Source: Sediminibacterium sp. KACHI17
GTDB lineage: Bacteria; Bacteroidota; Bacteroidia; Chitinophagales; Chitinophagaceae
Direction of reading: 5' to 3'
Assembly (NCBI RefSeq): GCF_040362915.1
Contig: NZ_AP029612.1
Span: 1,178,001 to 1,242,000 of the forward strand
Length of the DNA stretch: 64,000 bases
Each line of letters starts with the position of its first letter. The first letter of the stretch is position 1. Below are positions 34,394 through 42,237 of the stretch, in pieces. The notes under the pieces are model-generated. The model had not been told where the DNA came from. It made no database searches and worked only from the letters and a program-made list of their open reading frames with translations. The position numbers and the translations under genes are program-made.

Positions 34394-34921
34394 CTATTCT
34401 GAAGCTAATACTGATCCCGCGATAGCATTTTTAAATTCTACTGCAGCACCTTTTATTTTTTGGCTATCAGCTAAATATGAAGAAATCGTAGTATTGTCTG
34501 GTAAATCAAATAATCTAACTATCACTTGCTCAATATCTGAAAGGGTATTATCTAAATACTTAAGGTCATATAAGAGTTTAAATACGGCTGTTATATCGAC
34601 TGGTTTAATTTTAGGACCGAATTTCAAGTGCCCAAAATCTAATCTCCCACGAAATTCATCATCGATAAAATTATACATTGCTGAAAGTGCTATCTTTTCC
34701 GTTTTGATTTTATACTCATAATCATCCATTTTATACTTTTCATCGAATGGCTCATTAACTTTATCCATACAATATTTAATAAGAAGAGGGGCCGCAAGCC
34801 GCTTGTCCTCAAATGTTAGCTTCATCCATTCTGCTTTAAATGAAGCAAAGCCATTTTCTGGATTTTCTAAAATAGAATCTAGTATTCTTTTTTGAAAATC
34901 GACAATTTCTTTAAAGGTCAT
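34394..34921 (-). CDS. Hypothetical protein of the island
   Basis: A 175-residue acidic, mostly helical cytoplasmic protein (MTFKEIVDFQKRILDSILENPENGF; later FKLLYDLKYLDNTLSDIEQVIVRLFDLPDNTTISSYLADSQKIKGAAVEFKNAI). No family is recognised. It lies 27 bases before the integrase start side and on the same strand as the integrase, so it may be the second gene of the integrase transcript and possibly a regulator of excision. That role is only suggested by position. Confidence 0.6.
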   Translation of the reverse strand: MTFKEIVDFQKRILDSILENPENGFASFKAEWMKLTFEDKRLAAPLLIKYCMDKVNEPFDEKYKMDDYEYKIKTEKIALSAMYNFIDDEFRGRLDFGHLKFGPKIKPVDITAVFKLLYDLKYLDNTLSDIEQVIVRLFDLPDNTTISSYLADSQKIKGAAVEFKNAIAGSVLASE

Positions 34922-34948
34922 TGTGAAAAATTTATAGATTAAAAATGA

Positions 34949-36133
34949 CTACTTACCCTTAATCTTATTAATAGAATTGAACAATCTTTCTTGAGTTATT
35001 TTGCCATAGATCTGAGTAGTTTTGATACTAGAATGTCCTAAAAGCATGCTCACATCTTCTAAGGGCATATTATTATTTAAGCAAATAGTTGTTGCAAATG
35101 TGTGCCTGGCTACGTGATGCGTAATACTTCTTTTGATTCCAGCTATATCTCCTATTACTTTTAGATAGCTATTTACTTTCTGATTACTGATCTTAGGAAG
35201 TAGCTTATTCAATACTTTCCTTTCCGGTGAACCTTTATATTTATCAATGATCTTCTTCGCTTGTGGCAAAAGCGGTATTTCAATAGCTCTACTTGTTTTC
35301 TGTTGTATAAATTTGACCGAAGGCTTATTCTTATAGGATGAAAGATTATTCATAGTGAGATCTTGTGCATCCTGAAATCGAAGGCCGGTATAAACTGAAA
35401 ACAAAAAGAGATCTTTTACTTTATCCAAGCTTTGATTGTGAGATATATCTAGTTTTAACAAAAGGTCAATTTCCTCTTGACTCAAAAATTCTCGATCAGT
35501 TTTTACAGTATTGAGTTTAAAATTGGCGTAAGGTTGTTTGAAAATATGACCTTCTGCTAGGGCCTTCAAAAGAATGGTTCTAAGCCTGGAATGATATTTA
35601 TTGATGGTATTCTTATGAAGATCATATTCTTCCTTTAAGAATAGATCATAAGCATTGATAAAACTATAATCAACTTGATCTATATATATGTCCTGAGACT
35701 TATACTTTTTTAAAAGAAACTCGGTCAGACTTTTAAATGACTGGTGGTATTTATTAAGCGAGATCTTCTTAATCTCATTTCTGATCTTTATTTCGTCGAT
35801 ATGCTGCTGAAAATAGGCCAATAGGCCAATATTGACCTTTTGCTTGCCGGTAAGCAGCTCTTTAAGAATAGCAGCCGACACGGGCTTATTCTTCTTTTCC
35901 AGGTCGATGATCAATTCATAGACCTTGGCCTTCTTTTTAGCGAGCTCCTGGTTCACCAAATGATTGCCTTTTGTAAGCTGTTCATCCTGGTTCCAGTCTT
36001 TGGTGGTGGATACATAACCAGTATGGAGTTCTGCTTTCTTGCGATCGAGTGTAATACGCAAATAAATAGGTAATTCCCCCTTAGTGGTTCGTGTAGATAG
36101 CAGGTAATATTTGAGAGATACTTTCGCCGCCAT
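34949..36133 (-). CDS. Tyrosine site-specific integrase
   Basis: A 394-residue phage-type integrase. The N-terminal arm-binding region (about 1-100) has the Bacteroidota pattern with LRITLDRKKAELHTG. A SAM-like core-binding domain (about 100-210) follows, then the catalytic domain with Arg252 in YTGLRFQDAQDL, His340-x-x-Arg343 in HHVARHTFATT, His367 in LLGHSSIKTTQIYGKI, and nucleophile Tyr376. All key residues are present. It lies beside tRNA-Asp and would recombine the 19-bp sites at 25890 and 36271. Confidence 0.95.
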   Translation of the reverse strand: MAAKVSLKYYLLSTRTTKGELPIYLRITLDRKKAELHTGYVSTTKDWNQDEQLTKGNHLVNQELAKKKAKVYELIIDLEKKNKPVSAAILKELLTGKQKVNIGLLAYFQQHIDEIKIRNEIKKISLNKYHQSFKSLTEFLLKKYKSQDIYIDQVDYSFINAYDLFLKEEYDLHKNTINKYHSRLRTILLKALAEGHIFKQPYANFKLNTVKTDREFLSQEEIDLLLKLDISHNQSLDKVKDLFLFSVYTGLRFQDAQDLTMNNLSSYKNKPSVKFIQQKTSRAIEIPLLPQAKKIIDKYKGSPERKVLNKLLPKISNQKVNSYLKVIGDIAGIKRSITHHVARHTFATTICLNNNMPLEDVSMLLGHSSIKTTQIYGKITQERLFNSINKIKGK

Positions 36134-36172
36134 GTTGAAACATTTGGATTTTGTTGAATCCTTGTTGAAACA
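36134..36172 (-). promoter_or_regulatory. GTTGAA repeats upstream of the integrase
   Basis: GTTGAAACA occurs at 36134-36142 and again at 36164-36172. A third GTTGAA at 36153 lies within a GGATT-TTGTTG-AATCC inverted repeat. This directly precedes the integrase start codon. Arm-type integrase or excisionase sites, or a repressor operator, are possible. Confidence 0.4.
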
Positions 36173-36213
36173 ATTTAGCGAAAAAATGCGAATCTTCCCG
36201 AAGCGTAGTGAAA

Positions 36214-36246
36214 CAAAAAGGCCTTGTAATAAGGATTACAAGGCCT
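36214..36246 (-). terminator. Island-supplied terminator for tRNA-Asp
   Basis: A perfect 12-bp stem, AGGCCTTGTAAT (36219-36230) with ATTACAAGGCCT (36235-36246), has a 4-base loop. On the minus strand it is followed by U5. It lies between tRNA-Asp and the integrase gene and would stop tRNA transcription from reading into the island. A 6-bp CTAGGT/ACCTAG hairpin (36254-36271) also lies between it and the tRNA. Confidence 0.9.
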
Positions 36247-36270
36247 AAAGAATCTAGGTGAAGAAACCTA

Positions 36271-36289
36271 GCGGACCGGACGGGACTCG
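36271..36289. repeat. Attachment site at the tRNA-Asp end of the island
   Basis: gcggaccggacgggactcg, identical to 25890-25908. It covers the discriminator, the 3' acceptor strand and part of the T arm of tRNA-Asp. Confidence 0.92.
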
Positions 36290-36345
36290 AACCCGCGACC
36301 TCCGCCGTGACAGGGCGGCATTCTAACCAACTGAACTACCGATCC
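36272..36345 (-). tRNA. tRNA-Asp (GUC)
   Basis: A 74-base cloverleaf on the minus strand. The acceptor GGATCGG pairs with CCGGTCC (one U-G). The D arm contains AGTTCAGTTGGTTAGAAT. The anticodon stem GCCGC/GCGGA-like arm has loop CTGTCAC with anticodon GTC, the variable loop is AGGTC, and the T arm GCGGG/CCCGT encloses TTCGAGT. CCA is not encoded. It is the integration target of the island. Confidence 0.95.
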
Positions 36346-36471
36346 AAACCCTCAAAAACTTCCCCTTTGTTCCGTTTTCGGGACGGCAAAGATAAGGGTA
36401 AAGCAATTTCATAAACAAATCTTTTCAGGAAAAAATCTGAACCCCTAATTTTACCGCATCAAAATAATATT

Positions 36472-37449
36472 ATGCCCCAATACCCTAACAGACAATTCCT
36501 TGATTTTGAAAAGCCTATCAAGGAATTGTACGAACAAATTGAGGATACCAAGAAACTGGCTGAAAAGAACCCTAAAATAGATTATACCGCTACCATTCGT
36601 CAACTGGAAGAATCCATTCTGGAAAAAAGAAAGGAGATCACCCAGCACCTGACCCCTTGGCAGCGTGTTCAGTTGAGTCGCCACCCCGATCGCCCCTATA
36701 CATTAAAGTACATCGATAAAATGTGTACCGATTTTGTAGAACTACACGGTGATCGCAATTTTAAAGATGATAAAGCCATGGTAGGCGGCTTCGCACAACT
36801 GGATGGTGAAACTGTCATGTTCATCGGTCAGCAAAAAGGAACCAATACCAAATTGCGTCAGTTGAGGAATTTCGGGATGGCCAATCCCGAAGGTTATCGC
36901 AAAGCATTACGTTTAATGCGACTGGCAGAAAAATTCGGGAAACCGATCGTTTGTTTGGTCGATACACCGGGCGCCTATCCGGGACTGGAAGCAGAAGAAC
37001 GTGGACAAGGTGAAGCCATCGCAAGAAATATCTACGAGATGATCCGCTTAAAGGTACCTGTGATCGTTGTGATCATTGGTGAAGGTGCATCAGGTGGTGC
37101 GCTGGGTATTGGCGTAGGTGATAAAGTGCTCATGATGGAGAATACCTGGTATACCGTGATCTCTCCGGAAAGCTGTAGCTCCATTCTCTGGAGAAGCTGG
37201 GAGAAAAAAGAAGTGGCGGCTGAACAATTACGTCTTACTGCTACAGACATGAAAGGCTTCGGCTTAGTAGATGAGATCGTTCACGAACCTTTAGGAGGTG
37301 CACACTGGGATTACACAGAAGCAGCAGATATTCTGAAGTCTTATATTCTCAAAGCCCTGAAAGAAGTGAAAGATAAAAACCCCGAACAACGCATCAACGA
37401 CCGTATTGAGAAATATGGTAAGATGGGATTCTGGGAAGAAGTGGTTTAG
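36472..37449 (+). CDS. accA: Acetyl-CoA carboxylase carboxyltransferase subunit alpha
   Basis: A 325-residue protein of the usual AccA length. The N-terminus [23 protein letters not shown] is a coiled helical extension. The crotonase-like core contains [87 protein letters not shown] and [14 protein letters not shown]. It transfers carboxyl from carboxybiotin to acetyl-CoA, together with AccD, in fatty acid synthesis. It is read away from the tRNA-Asp/island. Confidence 0.98.
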   Translation: MPQYPNRQFLDFEKPIKELYEQIEDTKKLAEKNPKIDYTATIRQLEESILEKRKEITQHLTPWQRVQLSRHPDRPYTLKYIDKMCTDFVELHGDRNFKDDKAMVGGFAQLDGETVMFIGQQKGTNTKLRQLRNFGMANPEGYRKALRLMRLAEKFGKPIVCLVDTPGAYPGLEAEERGQGEAIARNIYEMIRLKVPVIVVIIGEGASGGALGIGVGDKVLMMENTWYTVISPESCSSILWRSWEKKEVAAEQLRLTATDMKGFGLVDEIVHEPLGGAHWDYTEAADILKSYILKALKEVKDKNPEQRINDRIEKYGKMGFWEEVV

Positions 37450-37581
37450 CATATGGCAAATTGTTGATGGCATATTGCTAGGAACTTTTCATTCAATAGA
37501 ATGATTGATTAGTGATAAGTCAAAAATTAAATATCTGCTCTAAACCATGAACTATTAGCAATTAGCAATAAAACAAAAAAA

Positions 37582-38463
37582 ATGTCTCTAAAAACTCAAT
37601 TGAGAGGAACTGGCGTGGCGTTGGTGACACCTTTTAAAAAGGATCTGAGTGTTGATTTTGATGCACTCGGTAAAGTGATTGATGCCATGATCGCAGGTGG
37701 GGTTGAATACCTCATCACATTAGGTACTACAGGTGAAACACCGACACTTGAGAAACAGGAGAAAAAAGATATTGTTACGTATACTTTTGAAAAAGTAGCA
37801 GGTCGCGTGCCTGTTGTCGTTGGCGTAGGTGGTAATAACACGGCTGAAGTGATCAAAGACCTTAGCTATTTTCCACTTGAAAAAGCAACGGCTGTTTTAA
37901 GTGCTGCACCATACTATAATAAGCCTTCGCAGGAAGGTATTTTTCAGCATTATAAAGCAGTTGCAGAAGCTTCTCCTAAGCCTATTATCCTGTATAATGT
38001 TCCGGGAAGAACAGGACGCAATATGAGTGCTGCTACTACTGTACGTTTGGCGCATGAAGTAGCAAATGTGGCCGGTATGAAAGAAGCCAGTGGTGACATG
38101 GTACAATGCATGGAAATTCTGCGTGATAAACCGGATCACTTTTTGGTAGTGAGTGGAGATGATGCTTTGGCGATGGCACAAATAGCCTGTGGCATGGACG
38201 GGGTGATCAGTGTGGCTGCCAATGCTTATCCCAAACAGTTCTCTGACATGGTTCGTGCAGCATTGAACAGCGATATGGCTACTGCCAAAAAACTCAATGA
38301 TCCTTTATTGAAAGCATATGACCTCATGTTTGCTGAGAATAATCCATCAGGGGTTAAAGCATTTATGTTTGAACAAGGATTGATTCAAAATGAAGTGCGC
38401 CTACCTGTGGTTCCACTGAGCAGCGGATTACATGATGCTGTGAAAAAATATTTAAGCAAGTAA
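37582..38463 (+). CDS. dapA: 4-hydroxy-tetrahydrodipicolinate synthase
   Basis: A 293-residue TIM-barrel lyase of normal length. It has GTGVALVTPF at the N-terminus, the TTGE motif (LGTTGETPTL), APYYNKPSQEG, the tyrosine stretch PIILYNVPGRTG, and the Schiff-base lysine in VAGMKEASGD. It condenses pyruvate with aspartate semialdehyde in the lysine/diaminopimelate pathway. The gap from accA (37450-37581) carries imperfect repeats of TAGCATATGG / CATATTGCTAG and TTAGCAATTAGCAAT. Confidence 0.97.
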   Translation: MSLKTQLRGTGVALVTPFKKDLSVDFDALGKVIDAMIAGGVEYLITLGTTGETPTLEKQEKKDIVTYTFEKVAGRVPVVVGVGGNNTAEVIKDLSYFPLEKATAVLSAAPYYNKPSQEGIFQHYKAVAEASPKPIILYNVPGRTGRNMSAATTVRLAHEVANVAGMKEASGDMVQCMEILRDKPDHFLVVSGDDALAMAQIACGMDGVISVAANAYPKQFSDMVRAALNSDMATAKKLNDPLLKAYDLMFAENNPSGVKAFMFEQGLIQNEVRLPVVPLSSGLHDAVKKYLSK

Positions 38464-38483
38464 GTTTTCAATCATAAGATATA

Positions 38484-38520
38484 AAGCCTCCACAGTAACT
38501 CACTGTTGGCGGCTTTTTTA
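38484..38520 (+). terminator. Intrinsic terminator of dapA
   Basis: AAGCCTCCACAGT and ACTGTTGGCGGCTT pair with one bulge and one mismatch, followed by TTTTTTATT. It starts 21 bases after the dapA stop. Confidence 0.82.
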
Positions 38521-38641
38521 TTGGTCATTGATCATGTATGTTGACGGACCGCGGATTTTTTATGATCATTATGATGAACGCTGATGTACAATCATAACCC
38601 ATCATCAAAATCTGCGTTCCATCAGTATATCACAGATACAT

Positions 38642-39487
38642 TTACCCCTTCTGCAGCTCAAATAAGGTTATCTCAGGTATTACATTGAATCGTATCTGCC
38701 ATAAATGTCCCAATGCCCTGTTGATGTATAAGGTTCTGCCATTACTCAATGAAAACTGTCCGGCTGAATACTTCCTATTCTTAACAGGAAGTATGAATGG
38801 AGGCAGAAAAGGGGGCTTCACCTGACCTCCATGAGTATGTCCTGATAATATCCAGCTGTTATACGCTCCCCATACATCCTCATCGCATACATCCGGGTTG
38901 TGACACAATACAATATTGGCTTTGGATGAATCGAAATTTTGCATGGCTTTTTGTGGATTGAAATTCAATCCCCAATAATCATCAAAACCAATCAAGTGTA
39001 AACCTTGCACTTCTGCTGTTTCATTTCTCAATACCTGAACACCCTGATCATTTAGTTTAGCTGCAATCTGATCTGCCACATGGCTTTCCGACCAATTGAT
39101 CCCATAATCATGATTACCTAAAATACCAAGCGTAGCAATTTTTCCTTTAACCAAATGTCCAAATACTTCATCTAATTCATTGTATTGTACTTTACCCTGA
39201 TGAGTGCTCACATAATCGCCCGTATACACTACAAAATCAGGATTAAAGGCTTTGGCTTTATTGAATGAGCGGATGATAAACTGATGATCAAATCTTTTCC
39301 CAACGTGAATATCACTGATCTGCATAAGTGTTTTACCAACAAGACCATCCGGCAAATGTTTGATCGGCATTTTCATCTTCACAAATTCCAACCAAAAAGG
39401 CTCTATTTGCCAGCTATACAGACCGGTTACCAATCCTGCACCCGCAACTCCAAATAAAGTTCGCTGAATGAATTTGCGTCTATTCAT
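38642..39487 (-). CDS. Exported calcineurin-like metallophosphoesterase
   Basis: A 281-residue protein. The N-terminus MNRRKFIQRTLFGVAGAGLVTGLY has a twin-arginine-like signal (RRKFIQ) and a hydrophobic segment. The metal-binding motifs are in order: MQISDIHVGKRF, YTGDYVSTH, LGILGNHDYG, VLCHNPD and SGHTHGGQVKPP. It resembles the YaeI/YkuE group, which act on phospholipids or lipid head groups at the membrane. The substrate is not certain. The upstream 480-base gap is described separately. Confidence 0.92.
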   Translation of the reverse strand: MNRRKFIQRTLFGVAGAGLVTGLYSWQIEPFWLEFVKMKMPIKHLPDGLVGKTLMQISDIHVGKRFDHQFIIRSFNKAKAFNPDFVVYTGDYVSTHQGKVQYNELDEVFGHLVKGKIATLGILGNHDYGINWSESHVADQIAAKLNDQGVQVLRNETAEVQGLHLIGFDDYWGLNFNPQKAMQNFDSSKANIVLCHNPDVCDEDVWGAYNSWILSGHTHGGQVKPPFLPPFILPVKNRKYSAGQFSLSNGRTLYINRALGHLWQIRFNVIPEITLFELQKG

Positions 39488-39788
39488 GTTGTCATCATTT
39501 GATGCTTTTGAAACTATTTACCAGCAATTTAGTTACAGGTTGTATAGCATAAATAAATTAAAAGGTATAATGATGTTAAACATTTTGCATTACTCAACTT
39601 TATAAGAAATTCAAATCAATAAAAATGGAATTTTTTGTATTACTTGATTTTTTTAGACGGAGTTATTCATTCATATCCATCATAACACATCATAATCATC
39701 TACGTAGAATAAAATTTTCCTCGCACTAAGAAGCAACATTCAAGAGATACTTCATATTAATTGTATGCATACTCAACTTATAAAAGCA
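39488..39788. other. Gene-free AT-rich stretch
   Basis: No coding frame, RNA fold or terminator that I can support. It precedes the 11-bp tandem repeats at 39789-39832. Short words such as CATCATAA recur around 39675-39700 but show no regular spacing. Confidence 0.4.
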
Positions 39789-39832
39789 ATATAAGTTCGA
39801 TATAAGCCCTATATAAGCCCTATATAAGCCAT
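39789..39832. repeat. Four tandem 11-bp repeats (ATATAAGCCCT)
   Basis: ATATAAGTTCG, ATATAAGCCCT, ATATAAGCCCT and ATATAAGCCAT follow each other with an exact 11-base period. The period is close to one helical turn, so a protein could bind one face. The array lies about 140 bases upstream of the hypothetical gene at 39970. Confidence 0.85.
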
Positions 39833-39918
39833 TTTTAAAAGAGTGGACTTAGATAATGGTTATTTGTAGAATTTATTAATTGACCACCTTCTTCATATGT
39901 ACTTTAGGTGCGAGTTAT

Positions 39919-39941
39919 CCTCCTATTTAGCGTAAAGGAGG
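39919..39941 (+). promoter_or_regulatory. CCTCCT/AGGAGG hairpin before the gene at 39970
   Basis: CCTCCT (39919-39924) pairs with AGGAGG (39936-39941) around an 11-base loop, 28 bases upstream of the ATG at 39970. AGGAGG resembles a Shine-Dalgarno sequence that the hairpin would hide, but it is too far from the ATG to serve as the normal ribosome site, and Bacteroidota rarely depend on this motif. Confidence 0.35.
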
Positions 39942-39969
39942 CATCTATTCAACAACTTAGAGCATTTAT

Positions 39970-40821
39970 ATGGCTATACTTATAACCCTTACAGAATTCA
40001 ATGGTAGTTTAGGCAATATCAGTGCCTATCGTCGTAAAGACAGTGATAAAGTGATCTTGCGCATGAAAGGTGGTGCCACCAAGAAAAAGATCAAAACAGC
40101 AAAATCATTTGAGCGTACACGTGAATTGAATGCAGAATGGGGCGGTTGTGCCAAAGCGGCTGGCAGTTTACGGGATCTTTTGGTGCATATTGCACCGGTA
40201 GCTGATTATAATCTATCCGGTCCGTTAACGGCACTTGCTAAAAATATGCAAACACGTGACCCTATTCACCAAAGAGGAGAACGCTCCATTCTTTTTAGCA
40301 GATTTGGTAGCATACTCGAAGGCTTTCAATTGAATAAGAAAAATAGTTTTGAATCTGTACTACGCGGTAGTATTGATGTGCAGTTCAATGCTTCACAGCG
40401 TAGTATAGTGGTGCAATTACCTGAAATGATTCACGGTATTAATTTTCATCCGGTTGGCAACTATGCGGCCTGGAGAATTGTGGTGACCTTGGGCACACTT
40501 CCTGACTTGTATTTATTGGACGGCAAATACGGTTCTGGTCTTAATGGAGATCTACACAATCAAGTAGCAAAAACCTGGTATAGTGAGTGGCAATTCGGAA
40601 CAAAAAATGTCGTAGCTCAAAACTGTACTATTCAATTACCACCTCCAACAAGTATATCTGATGATAAAAAGAATAAAGCAACAGAAGAACCTATCAACAT
40701 TTCAGATACATTGGCTGTAGCCATAGGTATTACTTTTGGCACTCCATTGACAGATCAGCTTATTAAAACCAATAAACATGTAGGAGCAGGAAAAATATTG
40801 AAGGTTTGTTTGCCATCCTGA
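39970..40821 (+). CDS. Hypothetical protein of an unassigned Bacteroidota family
   Basis: A 283-residue protein opening with FNGSLGNISAYRRKDSDKVILRMKGGATKKKIKTAKSFERTRELNAEWGGCAKAA. This reads like a conserved family start with a basic KGGxTKKKI stretch. The middle is beta-rich (IDVQFNASQRSIVVQLPEMIHGINFHPVGNYAAWRIVVTLGTLPDL). No signal peptide or membrane segment is visible. I recall proteins with a similar start in related genomes, without known function. It is convergent with the small MRNTTKLK-family gene, whose stop lies 8 bases away. Confidence 0.7.
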   Translation: MAILITLTEFNGSLGNISAYRRKDSDKVILRMKGGATKKKIKTAKSFERTRELNAEWGGCAKAAGSLRDLLVHIAPVADYNLSGPLTALAKNMQTRDPIHQRGERSILFSRFGSILEGFQLNKKNSFESVLRGSIDVQFNASQRSIVVQLPEMIHGINFHPVGNYAAWRIVVTLGTLPDLYLLDGKYGSGLNGDLHNQVAKTWYSEWQFGTKNVVAQNCTIQLPPPTSISDDKKNKATEEPINISDTLAVAIGITFGTPLTDQLIKTNKHVGAGKILKVCLPS

Positions 40822-40828
40822 CCGTCGA

Positions 40829-41032
40829 TTAGCAACTACGATGAAGTTTGATTTGTTTCTGCATAAATGAATAAGCTTTCGCGATCAGCTTACTATACGA
40901 AGCATCTTCAAAACTGGTAATTGCAGCGGTTTCTCTATGTATGATATTGAATACAATGATATCATCTTCTTTCATGGAAAGATCGATATGATACTGCTTT
41001 AGAATGGCTTTTAACTTAGTAGTATTACGCAT
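40829..41032 (-). CDS. Small hypothetical protein, chromosomal copy (MRNTTKLK family)
   Basis: 67 residues from ATG 41032; the frame is open to 41056 but homology begins at MRNTTKLKAIL. It is homologous along its length to the island protein at 32304-32513, sharing MRNTTKLK, the Y.ID.SM.ED block, SY..LI..AY and the HRS end. It lies 34 bases after the anti-sigma-like gene on the same strand and may be the last gene of the sigma-factor unit. Function unknown. Confidence 0.75.
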   Translation of the reverse strand: MRNTTKLKAILKQYHIDLSMKEDDIIVFNIIHRETAAITSFEDASYSKLIAKAYSFMQKQIKLHRSC

Positions 41033-41066
41033 ACACCTTTCATGGATCGAATGCAAGTTAAGTACC

Positions 41067-41693
41067 TCAGGGCTGATTGTCCTTTTTTACCGGTGCTATT
41101 TTATAATCATTTAGGTTGATCCCCTTTACACCTCTCCCTTTTTTGATAGTGGTATCATTTGTTATGGGTATTGAGGTCTTCTTCGTTTCATTGATGGCAG
41201 CAGCAACTGGGGGTTGTAAGATTGGTATCTGTTCTTTTTTTATAGCTTCATTGATTGTTGGTTCTGCTGTGACAACAGATGCTGAATCATTGGGCATTAC
41301 TTGATCAGTTACTGGCATATCAGCTTTATCTGTAATGATTTCTTCGCTGTTAGATATTATTACAGCAGGATCCGATACCCGGTTGACCGAATCAATGATT
41401 TCATAAGGTTGCTGATGATCGGTCTCCGATGCTTCATTTTGGATCGCATAAGGACGTGTCAGGAAATAGATACTTGCTACAGCAGCAAGAAAAACATATA
41501 AAAATTTACTCCCAGGGAAGAAAAATCCCGGATTGGATGAAGCCCCGGTGTCAGTTGGACCGGATTCATCGATAGGCATTTCCACATCAAGCTGCTGTTC
41601 TATTCGAGCCCAGATCGCATCGATCTTTGCGGGCGCGGACAGTGCCTGCAGTTTTTCTGCTATCAGCTGTTCGTATGTGGTAAGTTGATTCAT
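41067..41693 (-). CDS. Anti-sigma-like membrane protein
   Basis: 208 residues from ATG 41693, one base after the stop of the sigma factor gene (TAA-A-ATG, the same junction as at 13229-13235). Residues 1-45 are cytosolic (TTYEQLIAEKLQALSAPAKIDAIWARIEQQLD), which parallels the IRAKL....P..LW.K pattern of the protein at 13233. A single membrane segment lies at about 70-85 (FLYVFLAAVASIYFL), and a Ser/Thr/Pro-rich periplasmic part completes the protein. It lacks the barrel-like domain of the other locus. Regulation of the sigma factor is inferred from position. Confidence 0.72.
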   Translation of the reverse strand: MNQLTTYEQLIAEKLQALSAPAKIDAIWARIEQQLDVEMPIDESGPTDTGASSNPGFFFPGSKFLYVFLAAVASIYFLTRPYAIQNEASETDHQQPYEIIDSVNRVSDPAVIISNSEEIITDKADMPVTDQVMPNDSASVVTAEPTINEAIKKEQIPILQPPVAAAINETKKTSIPITNDTTIKKGRGVKGINLNDYKIAPVKKDNQP

Positions 41694-41694
41694 T

Positions 41695-42237
41695 TTATTT
41701 ACTAAGTGTGATCGCTTGTTGTAATTTCTTTCTGGCTTCACTTAAGTGCCATTTGGATGTTCCCTCACTGATCTGCAGTTTTTCTGCGATCTCTCTGTGA
41801 TTGTATCCGTCTACTGCATACATTACAAAGACAGCGTGTGTTGCAGGTGGTAATTTTTGTATCAGCTCCATGATTTCCTCGACACCCATTTTCTCCAGTG
41901 CCCTATTGTCAATAGCCGGCTCTTCAACCGTCTCCAATTCTACATTCTCGCTGAATCGTTCTCTGGATTTGATATGATCTAATCCCTCATGTACTACTAT
42001 TTTTTTGATCCAACCATGTAAAGAACCTTTAGCAGCATCAAACGTGTGGAGGTATTTGAAAATTTTCACAAAAGCATGACTCATGATATCTTCTGCATCT
42101 GCTTCATCTCGTGAATAACGCAGCGCAATATTCATGGCAAATGAATAAAATTCGCGGTATAGTGTTTCCTGTGCCTTTCGTTTATTGGCGACACAGTCTT
42201 TGATCAATAAGCCGATATCATCTGTTGCGGTTACCAT
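41695..42237 (-). CDS. ECF RNA polymerase sigma factor
   Basis: A 180-residue sigma-70 family protein. Region 2 is FYSFAMNIALRYSRDEADAEDIMSHAFVKIFKYLHTFDAAKGSLHGWIKKIVVHEGLDHI. Region 4 is LPPATHAVFVMYAVDGYNHREIAEKLQISEGTSKWHLSEARKKLQ. Its ATG overlaps the stop of the preceding lipoprotein gene by one base (TAATG). It is followed at one base by the anti-sigma-like gene, so the order is lipoprotein, sigma, anti-sigma, small protein. Confidence 0.93.
   Translation of the reverse strand: MVTATDDIGLLIKDCVANKRKAQETLYREFYSFAMNIALRYSRDEADAEDIMSHAFVKIFKYLHTFDAAKGSLHGWIKKIVVHEGLDHIKSRERFSENVELETVEEPAIDNRALEKMGVEEIMELIQKLPPATHAVFVMYAVDGYNHREIAEKLQISEGTSKWHLSEARKKLQQAITLSK

Larger units (their letters stand above)
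25890..36289. mobile_element. Integrated island in tRNA-Asp, about 10.4 kb
   Basis: The element is bounded by a 19-bp direct repeat of the tRNA-Asp 3' end. A tyrosine recombinase gene (34949-36133) lies beside the intact tRNA. It also carries an excisionase-like HTH protein, a RecA-like ATPase and several small genes, and it is visibly more AT-rich than the chromosome. No relaxase, coupling protein, type IV secretion gene, capsid or tail gene is present, so it is a non-self-transmissible island or satellite-like element. The size and the integrase/excisionase/ATPase set recall phage satellites, but no packaging gene is seen. The cargo is the WYL-like / RNA / reverse transcriptase / GmrSD-like module. 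Confidence 0.9.

Noticed and set aside
34368..34721. Plus-strand frame of 117 residues
   Set aside because: It is antisense to the hypothetical gene at 34394-34921, whose protein has a more natural composition and lies in line with the integrase gene.
39789..39832. CRISPR array
   Set aside because: The units are 11 bases and directly adjacent without spacers, and no cas gene is present in the window.
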